From: an uncultured Clostridia bacterium
Lineage (GTDB): Bacteria; Bacillota; Clostridia; Oscillospirales; Butyricicoccaceae
Reading direction: 5' to 3'
DNA length: 12,116 nt
NCBI GenBank assembly: GCA_910586575.1
Contig: CAJUJQ010000098.1
Coordinates: forward strand, 1 to 12,116
Part shown: one piece after another, positions 1 to 7,000 of the stretch
How positions within the stretch are numbered: position 1 is the first letter of the stretch
How the letters are laid out: every line of letters starts with the position of its first letter
Program-made: the position numbers and the translations under genes
Notes under the pieces: generated by a model
Database searches by the model: none
Seen by the model: only the letters and a program-made list of their open reading frames with translations
Told to the model about the DNA's origin: nothing

Positions 1-435
1 CTGCTGCGCCACCCGCCCGAGCTTCGCGCGGATTTTATCAATTTGCTGCCGTTTTCCGACTTCAGTTTGCGCCGGATAGACAGCCGCCTGAATGTGCTGC
101 TGTTTGTGCCGCTGGGCTTTTTGCTGCCGCTCTGCTGGCCGCAGTACCGGAAACCCGGCGGTACCATATGCTTTGGTTTTTGCTTTTCGCTGCTGATTGA
201 GCTGAGCCAGCTGCTGAACGTTCGCCGCACGGATGTTGACGACCTGATTTTGAATACGCTGGGGGCTGCGATTGGTTACGGCGCGTTCCTGCTTTTTCGG
301 AAATTGCGGAAAAGACCGGGCAGGGACGCGTTGCCCGCAGCCCTGGAACCGGTCTGGTATACGGTATTGATTTTTGCGTTCCGCTTTTTTGCGTATCATG
401 AATTTTACGCGGCAAAATGGGTGTATGGGTTTTAA
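1..435 (+). CDS. VanZ-like membrane protein, 3' part (5' end outside window)
   Basis: The reading frame is open from base 1, so the true start lies upstream; 144 residues are visible. The VanZ family signature is clear: a hydrophobic segment NVLLFVPLGFLLPL (about residues 31-44), a second containing SLLIELSQLL, then the polar motif RRTDVDDLILNTLGAAIGY, and a last hydrophobic stretch near the C-terminus (VWYTVLIFAFRFF). VanZ itself gives low-level teicoplanin resistance, but most family members are small polytopic membrane proteins of unknown role, so no resistance function should be assumed. A TTG at position 43 could start translation, but conserved-looking sequence continues upstream of it. 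The gene converges on the minus-strand gene ending at 512, with a 76-bp gap that contains a dispersed hairpin repeat. Family assignment is confident; function is unknown. Confidence 0.82.
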   Translation: MLRHPPELRADFINLLPFSDFSLRRIDSRLNVLLFVPLGFLLPLCWPQYRKPGGTICFGFCFSLLIELSQLLNVRRTDVDDLILNTLGAAIGYGAFLLFRKLRKRPGRDALPAALEPVWYTVLIFAFRFFAYHEFYAAKWVYGF

Positions 436-450
436 GCCTTGTTCGAACAT

Positions 451-493
451 TGTCCGCACGCCCATTGACGGTTCTTTTTCCGCCGCTGGGCGC
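451..493 (-). repeat. 43-bp dispersed hairpin repeat, copy A
   Basis: Read on the minus strand, this segment aligns without gaps to 2676-2718 on the plus strand: 34 of 43 bases are identical, including a 15-base exact block CAATGGGCGTGCGGA. The outer arms GCGCCCA and TGGGCGT can pair, with an A-rich loop. It lies between convergent genes, so it could act as a terminator, but no U-tract follows the stem. A short extragenic repeat family is the better explanation. Confidence 0.55.
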
Positions 494-511
494 ATTCCCA
501 ATGATGAACCA

Positions 512-931
512 CTAGTGCCCCGCGGTTCCTGAAAGATAATGATATGAGAATTCGATGGCTTGGCAGGTCAGGCTTTCGCACAGATGCGGCGGGTCGTTTT
601 CTGAAAAGCCTGCCGGGCGCAGCTCCCGGCACCGCAGGGAACCGAAAGCACGCTCAAAGGCTTCCGCAAAATGATAGCACGCGGCAACAACATCATCCTC
701 TGTTTTGCCCAGGAGGGGGAGATAAATCCCGATAAACATCAGCGTCCCCTCAACCAGGCCGCACTGCGCCCGGTACCCGCCCGCGCCATGCAGTCCGGCC
801 GCCGATTGAATGGTTTGCGGTGCAAGGGGAACTTCAAATAGTTCACTTAAACAGAGAAGCGCTGTCCTCGCGCAATTGATATCTTTTTCCCAGTACAGTT
901 CGTGTACCCGTTTGCTGATGTATTCTTTCAT
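512..931 (-). CDS. C_GCAxxG_C_C family cysteine protein
   Basis: A 139-residue protein of the C_GCAxxG_C_C family, small proteins common in anaerobes and thought to be redox- or metal-related; no reaction is established. The four family cysteines are visible: C20 in INCARTALL, C57 in AQCGLVEGTLM (the 'GCAxxG' position, here CGLVEG), C101 in LRCREL and C118 in HLCESL. Two further cysteines are C27 and C85. There is no signal peptide or membrane segment, so it should be cytoplasmic. The start is supported by AAAGGTG about six bases upstream of ATG. It lies 35 bp downstream of the ttcA-like gene on the same strand with no evident promoter between, so the two are probably co-transcribed. The pairing of a thiolation Fe-S enzyme with a cysteine-rich protein suggests, but does not show, a shared sulfur or redox role. 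Confidence 0.8.
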   Translation of the reverse strand: MKEYISKRVHELYWEKDINCARTALLCLSELFEVPLAPQTIQSAAGLHGAGGYRAQCGLVEGTLMFIGIYLPLLGKTEDDVVAACYHFAEAFERAFGSLRCRELRPAGFSENDPPHLCESLTCQAIEFSYHYLSGTAGH

Positions 932-966
932 AACAGCACCTTTTCAAATATAAATTCATCGTTTTT

Positions 967-1719
967 TTACATGCCGGGAGGGGATTCTTCTTCACTGTCC
1001 CGCGCGCGGTCGGGCACCCAGCCCCGCAGGGGATAGCGCTGGATGGCGCCAAAAATGCGCTCCCGCAGGCCGTGATGGGTGCTTTCCAGGTCCCGGAGCA
1101 GGTCTTTGATTTCCTGCCGTTTGGTGTTGCCGTCCGAGGGGCAGGGATTGTGGACGATGGGCAGCTCGTACCGTCTGGCAATCGAGCGGATATAGTGTTC
1201 CGGGGTATAGAGCAACGGGCGGATTAAAGTAATCCCTTTGCGGTCGAGAAAGGTGACCGGAAGGAAGCAGGAAATCCGGCCTTCGTAGAACAGCGACAGA
1301 ATGTAGGTTTCGACCACATCGTCCAAATGATGCCCTAACGCGACCTTTTTGCAGCCTGCGGCAAGCGCCGCCTCGTGCAGCGCCCCACGCCGCATTTTGG
1401 CGCAGAGGGAGCAAGGGTTCGGTTCCTTGCGTACATCGAAAATAATCTGCTTGATTTGGGTTGGGACACGGATATATTCGACGCCTAACGTGCCGCAAAA
1501 GCGCTGTATCGGCTCAAAATCCATTTCTTCATAGCCCATTTCCAGGGTAATGGCAATCACTTCAAAGGGCTTAGGATAAAATTTGCGCAAATGCGCCAGC
1601 GCGGCCAGCAGCGCAAGGGAATCCTTGCCGCCGGAAACGCCGACGGCGATGCGGTCGCCAGGTTCAATCATGTGGTAGTGATCGACCGCGCGGCGGACGT
1701 AGGAAAGCAGTTTCTGCAT
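967..1719 (-). CDS. ttcA: TtcA-like tRNA 2-thiocytidine synthetase (PP-loop ATPase)
   Basis: A 250-residue cytoplasmic PP-loop ATPase resembling TtcA, which adenylates C32 of certain tRNAs and replaces its 2-oxygen with sulfur using a [4Fe-4S] cluster. Visible motifs are the PP-loop SGGKDS (29-34), C103-S-L-C106, GHHLDD (129-134) and C193 in HNPCPSDGN. The two CxxC cysteines plus the later one match the three cluster ligands known in TtcA. The length is somewhat shorter than E. coli TtcA. An upstream ATG at 1779 keeps the frame open, but the start at 1719 is chosen because AGGAGG lies eight bases before it, and the promoter -10 box at 1751-1756 would fall inside the longer version. It heads a probable two-gene operon with the cysteine protein at 931-512. 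A related TtcA/TilS-superfamily thiolase acting on another nucleoside cannot be excluded. Confidence 0.83.
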   Translation of the reverse strand: MQKLLSYVRRAVDHYHMIEPGDRIAVGVSGGKDSLALLAALAHLRKFYPKPFEVIAITLEMGYEEMDFEPIQRFCGTLGVEYIRVPTQIKQIIFDVRKEPNPCSLCAKMRRGALHEAALAAGCKKVALGHHLDDVVETYILSLFYEGRISCFLPVTFLDRKGITLIRPLLYTPEHYIRSIARRYELPIVHNPCPSDGNTKRQEIKDLLRDLESTHHGLRERIFGAIQRYPLRGWVPDRARDSEEESPPGM

Positions 1720-1750
1720 AAATGGGGCCTCCTGAATTTTGCTTTTTTTC

Positions 1751-1779
1751 ATCATATCACAGCGACAAAGGGATTGCAA
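1751..1779 (-). promoter_or_regulatory. Sigma-A promoter of the ttcA-like operon
   Basis: On the minus strand, -35 TTGCAA (1779-1774), a 17-base spacer and -10 TATGAT (1756-1751). Transcription would begin near 1744, giving a leader of about 25 nt that contains the AGGAGG site. No operator is obvious around it. Confidence 0.7.
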
Positions 1780-2071
1780 ACAGGATTTATGGTCGTTTTA
1801 CAAGGAGACCGCTACCTCAGCGTTCAAAAAAAATATAAAGCCCGATCCCTTTCGCGCCCACAGTACCTTTGCTGTAGGGGCGTGTATTTTGCAACCTACA
1901 CGTGGCGCGCGTATGGCCTGACGGGTAATAGTCGCTTAGGTGAACAAGATGGTTATGCAAATAGTTACCAATAAATTTGTAAAAAGTTTGGGCAAAACAG
2001 AAAATATTATGGCGTTATAAACAAAAAAACACTGCGAAGTTGTTTGATGGTACAAAAATGAACTTGAGCGG
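1780..2071. other. Intergenic stretch without a recognisable gene
   Basis: Reading frames here are short and resemble no known protein. The only structure seen is a pair of competing inverted repeats around 1873-1902: TGTAGG (1873-1878) with CCTACA (1895-1900), and CGTGT (1881-1885) with ACACG (1898-1902). They could be a degenerate extragenic repeat. The sequence becomes AT-rich after about 1940. Confidence 0.4.
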
Positions 2072-2100
2072 TTGACTTTTCTCAGCAAAAAGAGTATGCT
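2072..2100 (+). promoter_or_regulatory. Sigma-A promoter upstream of the LacI-pectinase locus
   Basis: -35 TTGACT (2072-2077), a 17-base spacer and -10 TATGCT (2095-2100), a near-consensus match. Transcription would start near 2107, upstream of the operator palindrome at 2143-2174, so a bound repressor could block elongation or clearance. The next convincing gene on this strand starts at 2912, so if this is its promoter the leader is about 800 nt. Confidence 0.6.
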
Positions 2101-2142
2101 AAGGTCATTATTAAAGTGCACATCATATTTCCGCCGATAGTA

Positions 2143-2174
2143 CGAAAAAAATCGAAACGTTTCGATTTTTTTCG
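2143..2174. promoter_or_regulatory. LacI-type operator, perfect 32-bp palindrome (copy 1)
   Basis: A perfect inverted repeat whose two 16-base arms meet at a central CG (2158/2159). The core TCGAAACGTTTCGA has the AACGTT centre typical of LacI/CcpA-family operators. It lies about 43 bp downstream of the -10 box at 2095-2100. The same core recurs at 2530-2553, and both precede a LacI-family gene, which makes autoregulation likely. With A and T tracts flanking, it could also fold as a weak intrinsic terminator, but the second copy keeps the core and not the long arms, which favours an operator. Confidence 0.68.
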
Positions 2175-2529
2175 GTTTTTATCCGGGAAAAGGTTGCGTT
2201 TTTGGAGCCTGTTGTTTTTATGGATCCTTGCCGAATGGTGTAGGTAACGCGTGCGGCTGATTGTGCCATAACACTGGCCGCACCATATCTGTGATAGACC
2301 TGACGGATGCTCTGTTCAGACGATTTAGCATTATAAGTCGCTTTCGGTTGAAAGCGGACAAACTTGTGGAAACAGGCTTGCCCATAGCAAACAGCGAAAA
2401 ACGGTATCGGAATGAAAGCTGTGAACGAAATGGCATTCTTGGGCTGTCAGGTGGGTTCGATTTGTCTATGCGCGCAGGCGAAGTAACTGTTGCCTGCTTC
2501 ATCACAATATAAAAGGTCGTTCCCTACCA
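2175..2529. other. Region between the two operators, no convincing gene
   Basis: An 83-codon open frame (2261-2512, +) and an overlapping 95-codon frame on the other strand (2505-2218) are present. Neither has a good ribosome binding site or a recognised domain. They are best left unannotated, though a decayed gene cannot be excluded. Confidence 0.35.
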
Positions 2530-2553
2530 AAAAATCGAAACGTTTCGTTTTTT
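2530..2553. promoter_or_regulatory. LacI-type operator, imperfect palindrome (copy 2)
   Basis: A 24-bp inverted repeat with core CGAAACGTTTCG centred between 2541 and 2542 and one mismatched pair (T2535/T2548). It shares AAAATCGAAACGTTTCG and a trailing TTTTTTCGGTTT with copy 1; the centres are 383 bp apart. It lies 370 bp upstream of the LacI-family start codon. Two spaced sites would allow repressor looping. Confidence 0.6.
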
Positions 2554-2675
2554 CGGTTTGGTTTTTTGGCGCTTGAATTGAAATCACTTCTTTACATGCC
2601 GATAGTATCAAAAAATTTATGGTTAAGGGGATTTTGCGCAACAGAAATGTTAGGCTTTGTTTGATAATTGGAAGT

Positions 2676-2718
2676 GCGCTCATTGGCGGAAATGGACTCG
2701 CCAATGGGCGTGCGGATA
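2676..2718 (+). repeat. 43-bp dispersed hairpin repeat, copy B
   Basis: 34 of 43 bases are identical to the reverse complement of 451-493. Here the hairpin is better: CATTGGCG (2681-2688) pairs perfectly with CGCCAATG (2699-2706) around a 10-base loop, and the stem extends outward through GCGCT/GGCGT with wobble pairs. Confidence 0.55.
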
Positions 2719-2753
2719 GTTTTCACTAGTACTCCATCCAGTCAGAAAGCGGA

Positions 2754-2854
2754 CTTGGGCTTGGAGCGGGATTTTCGCAGGGCAAGGCAGAGGACGCAGG
2801 CGGGCTGACGCCCGTCAAGGATGATAACGTAGCCATGCGGAAATCCAGCCCAAG
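2754..2854. repeat. About 100-bp long-hairpin extragenic element
   Basis: Nested inverted repeats share one axis. CTTGGGCT (2754-2761) pairs with AGCCCAAG (2847-2854). GGATTTTCGCA (2769-2779) pairs with TGCGGAAATCC (2836-2846) with one wobble. CGGGC (2801-2805) pairs with GCCCG (2810-2814) around a TGAC loop. No open frame is evident. The form fits a REP/MITE-like extragenic palindrome or a structured leader RNA just ahead of the LacI-family gene. Confidence 0.5.
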
Positions 2855-2911
2855 AACGAGTTCGATTTTTGGCCGGATGAAGCAATAGGAACATACAGGG
2901 GATGATTCGCT

Positions 2912-3976
2912 ATGAAAAAACAGAATGTAACAATCAGTGATATTGCTGCCGCTGCCGGTGTATCCCTTTCAACAGCGCATCTTGCCCTATCCGGCAAGCC
3001 AGGAATACGCCCGAAAACAAAGGCTCGCGTTTTGGAGCAGGCACGCCGAATGGACTATCACTGCAATGCAGTCGCATCGTCTTTGAAACGTGGGGAGACA
3101 AGGATTGCGGCAGTGCTGCCTGCACGCGATGCTGGCAGTACGATGTTTTATGAGCCGATCTGGGAAGGGATTCGCGATTATTGCGAATCCGTGCGGGACT
3201 TTCAGATCCACCTGACTGAATTGCCGTATCAAAGTTTGGGTACGGTTTCCGTTCCATCGCAGGCGGTGGAACGCCTGCGCTCTGAGCAAAAACTGGCCGG
3301 GGCGGTCATGTTGGGCGCGCTTATGCCGGAAGCAAAGGAAGTCTTGCGGGAGCTGCTTCCGCTCCCGATAGTGCTGGTCAACGGTGACGCGCTGGAAAGC
3401 GGACGGATTTGCTGTGTACAGGCGGAGAATTATCTGTTAGGCCGCACGATGGGGGAACTATTGCTGCTTCGAATGCAGAAACCGGGCGGAATACTTGTGT
3501 GCGCGGGCGACCGCAGCACATCGGCAGACCGTGAAGCAGTGGACGGGCTTGAGGATTATCTTGCCGGAGTGCCGTCCGGCTGTGAACTGCATAAAATTTA
3601 CCACCAAAATGATTTGGAGGGCCTGTATCAGCGCCTGATTGATACGCTGCTGCATACGCCTGACCTACAGGGCTGCTGCAGCATGACAGCCCGCGGAAGC
3701 CTTCAACTTGCGAAAGCGCTGAAAGCCACCGGCCTTGCCGGGAATCTGTGTGCAATCGGAAGCGACGCATTCCCGGAAAATATCAGGAACCTGAAAAACG
3801 GAATCTTTCAGAACCTGATGTTTAAGAACCCGTACCGGCAGGGCTGGGTTGCGGCAGAGCAATTATTTAAGCACATTTTCAGCCGGTCTACGCCGGAAAG
3901 TGACGTGATCCGGGTGAAAAGTGAAGCCATTTTCCGAAGCTCGGTACAGATGTATGAGAGTGGGCGGAGGGATTGA
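2912..3976 (+). CDS. LacI-family transcriptional repressor
   Basis: A 354-residue regulator of normal LacI length. The N-terminal helix-turn-helix occupies about residues 8-28 (ISDIAAAAGVSLSTAHLALSG). The hinge helix NAVASSLKRG (52-61) corresponds to the segment that enters the operator minor groove in LacI/PurR. Residues from about 64 to the end form the periplasmic-binding-protein-like effector domain, with IAAVLP, VLVNGD, YLLGRTMGELL and CAIGSDAFPENI in expected places. The start follows AGGGGA about nine bases upstream. The gene lies downstream of two LacI-type palindromes, so it is likely self-regulated. The SLH/GH28 enzyme follows after 86 bp with no promoter seen between, which points to an operon and to a pectin-derived sugar as inducer (inference). 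The recognition helix departs from the usual TVSRVLN pattern (here TAHLALS). Confidence 0.9.
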   Translation: MKKQNVTISDIAAAAGVSLSTAHLALSGKPGIRPKTKARVLEQARRMDYHCNAVASSLKRGETRIAAVLPARDAGSTMFYEPIWEGIRDYCESVRDFQIHLTELPYQSLGTVSVPSQAVERLRSEQKLAGAVMLGALMPEAKEVLRELLPLPIVLVNGDALESGRICCVQAENYLLGRTMGELLLLRMQKPGGILVCAGDRSTSADREAVDGLEDYLAGVPSGCELHKIYHQNDLEGLYQRLIDTLLHTPDLQGCCSMTARGSLQLAKALKATGLAGNLCAIGSDAFPENIRNLKNGIFQNLMFKNPYRQGWVAAEQLFKHIFSRSTPESDVIRVKSEAIFRSSVQMYESGRRD

Positions 3977-4062
3977 CGCATAAAAAACCGGAGGAAAGAG
4001 GTGAAATGGAGAGGAATGTTTCTAAAACACAATGCTCGAAAAGCAATGAAAGGAAGGAAACT

Positions 4063-7000
4063 ATGAAAAAACGAGTGTTAGCGCTAACACTGACGTTCAG
4101 CATGGTATTCACCATGCTGAACGCCGCCTTTGCTGTATCCCCAGCGGATTTTTCCGACATGCCAAATGATTGGTCGCGGGGAGCGATTGAGCGGGCGATT
4201 GGAAATGGCCTGCTCAGCGGCGCGAATGGAAGGATTAACGCTTCCGGGAAGCTGACGCGCGCAGAAATGGCTGCAATCATTGTGCGTGCCTTTGGCGCCA
4301 CACAAGCGGCAGATTTATCTGCGTTTTCGGATGTATCGTCATCGGATTGGTATTATGACGCAATGCAAAAAGCGGTCGGGATGGGCGTTTTGAGCGGCTC
4401 TAACCGAAAACTGAACCCGGACGCGTTTATTACACGTGAGGAAGTTTGCGCTGTGCTACACCGCGCGTTTCTGTTAGAGGATGGTGGGGCAGCAGCACAG
4501 AAATTCCATGATTTTGATAGAATTTCTGACTGGGCAAAGGAAGCGGTTTCGGCAATGGCGGCGAAGGGCTTCATTGCGGGTGACTCGGCGGGGAATGTCA
4601 GCGCCGGGAATACCATCACCCGTGCAGAGTTTGCGCAGATGATGGATAACCTGGTTAAGGGCTATCCCAGTGGCACGGCCGGAGGTGTAATCGACGGCAA
4701 TGCCGTGGTGAAGGCTGGCGGCGTCCTGTCTGGTGTCACGGTCAAGGGTGACTTGATTCTGGCTGACGGCATCGGGCGGGATAGCATCGACTTGTCCGGC
4801 GTCATGGTGGAAGGACGCATCCTCGTGCGCGGCGGCAGCGAGGTGAAGCTGTCTGGCAGTACAACGGCGGAAAGCATCGCGGTTGCGGCATCAGCTGCCG
4901 TACGCAATGACACAGGGAGAAAATTCACAAATATTTCGATTGAAGGCAGCTCGGCAAATGTGACATTTACGGGCGCGTTCGGCACTGTGGAGGTCAAAGC
5001 AGACGGTGTTACGGTACGTGCGGACAGTTCTGCAAGTATCGACCAAGTAACGACTGCGGTCGGAGGCACAACTGTAGAGGGCAGCGGCACGGTGAAGGCC
5101 GTCAATGTGCAGGCGGGCGCGTCCGGTACCAAGGTTACGACACAGAATACCGGGATTACCGTTGCCCCGGGCGCGGGACGGGTAGGCTCGGTGAACGGCT
5201 CCCTGGAACCAGGCGAAACTGGCGCGACAGACGGTTTAGGCCGGATGGAAGCAAAAATCAAATCGGACGGGCAGGAAACTGACAATACCAAAAAGGAAAG
5301 CAACAGGCCGTCGGGTGGCAGGCCGTCGGGCGGCAGGCCGTCGGGCGGTTCCAACCGGACTGCCTATACGGTATCCGGCGCGGATGGACAGCCGATCGGC
5401 TCCTTCGACAGCGGGACGGTGCTGACCGTTGACCCGGCGAATGGTGACCGGACCTATACGGTTGCGGTGAATGGGCCGGTCACGCTGGAGACACCTATCC
5501 GCAGTGGGTATGTGTTCGCTGGCTGGATGGTCAGCGGGACAGCTATCACCGCCCGTTGGACCAAACGGGCAGGTGCGCTTTCCCTGAACTGGGAGACTTA
5601 CGCGATGGCATGCGGCAGAAGCCTGGAAGAGGGCGAAACCTTGACGCTGGAAGCCAGTTTCAGCTCCGGCGGCTACACAGCTCCGGAGGTGCGCTGGCAC
5701 AGCTCAGACCCGAGTGTTGTTGCCATAAAGGATGATGCAGGCGAATCGGTCATCGTACAGGCCAGGACTAACGGTATCGTAGATATTACCGCGTCACTGT
5801 ATGACGGGGAGCGTCTGATAGACAGTGCCGTGTGCAGGATTGTCTCTGTCGATGGCTATGACCATACCACCATGCAGCGCCTGCGCCTGAGCGCCGACCG
5901 GCTGACCCTGCAAAAGGATGCCGGACCGACAGTGCTGACCCCGATTTTCTTCCCGGTTGACATCCCGGCAGACGGCACGATGGATACCTCGCTTGAGATT
6001 GTGGACGGCTATGACAGCTCCGTCATTGCCGTTTCGCTGAATGAGGATCAACCCTACACCGATTATGCAGATATCGGGAATCTGGCCCGTGGGGACTGCC
6101 AGATCCTGTACGATCAGGTTGTCGTGACCCCGGTCGGTGCAGGCGAAACCACATTTACCGTCAGGTCGGCTTATAATGGCCGCGCGGCATCTTGTACAGT
6201 AACCGTTACAGATGAAGCGCTGGCAGTCACCGGCCTGGTTGGCGGCAGTGAGGATGTGATTACGCTGACCGTAGGCAAGAATGGGGAAAATACCCGCCAG
6301 CTGCATGTTATCCCCACGGGCGGTACGAGCGATATCATTTGGAGCAGCTCAAACCCTCATATTGCAGCCGTTGACGCGAACGGGCTGGTTACGGCGCATT
6401 CTACCTCCAACTACGAAGAGCGCGCCACGAATTCCTCCGCGCTGGATGCAAATGACAGCAACTATAAGACTGTCACCATTACCGCGACCAGTGTACAGGG
6501 CGGTTTTACGCAGGAGTTCAAGGTTATGGTGCTGCCGCAGGCGACCCGGGTAACAGGCATTTCCGTGAACGCGGAACGTCTGTCCCTGGCAGCGGGTACG
6601 CACAGCGAATTGTACGCGGCTGTAAACCCGGCAAGCATCCTGTCCCCGGATGTCCGCTGGAGCAGCAGCAATGAGCGCGTTGTGCGGGTGGAAAGCACGG
6701 AGGACAATGTTTTTGGCGCACCGTCTGCCCGCCTGACTGCGGTAGCACCCGGCACGGCAGCGGTTACCGCGTTTTATGAGGGGGTGTCGGCTTCCTGCAC
6801 CGTGACCGTTACCAACGGTGAAGTGCCGGTTTCGGAGATTACTATCAATGGCCCGGATACACTGGTGCGTGACCAGGTAGCGGCATTGACAGCCCGCGTG
6901 ACAGCAAACGCTACAAATCCGAAGCTGCTTTGGCTCAGCGACAACCGCACGGTAGTGACCGTTGACCGTGAGGGCAACCTACAGGGTTACGATGCGGGTA

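Noticed and set aside
1..435. Calling the VanZ-like gene a glycopeptide resistance gene
   Set aside because: No van operon genes are nearby, and most VanZ-like proteins have no shown role in resistance.
1720..1779. Longer TtcA-like protein starting at 1779
   Set aside because: The extra 20 residues would be encoded across the promoter -10 box and the AGGAGG site; the start at 1719 fits both.
2143..2174. Reading the 32-bp palindrome only as an intrinsic terminator
   Set aside because: The stem has few GC pairs, no gene ends just upstream, and a second copy conserves the LacI-type core rather than the hairpin arms.
2218..2512. Overlapping open frames on both strands between the operators
   Set aside because: No ribosome binding site, no recognisable domain, and both strands are equally open, so neither is supported as a gene.
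3973..4062. N-terminal extension of the pectinase from TTG 3973 or ATG 4006
   Set aside because: It would put about 20-30 charged residues before a textbook signal peptide. ATG 4063 has AGGAAGG at good spacing and begins the signal peptide directly. ATG 4006 has a fair ribosome binding site but remains the second choice.
5305..5349. Short tandem repeats as a possible CRISPR-like array
   Set aside because: The units are contiguous without spacers, in frame, and encode a plain RPSGG linker.
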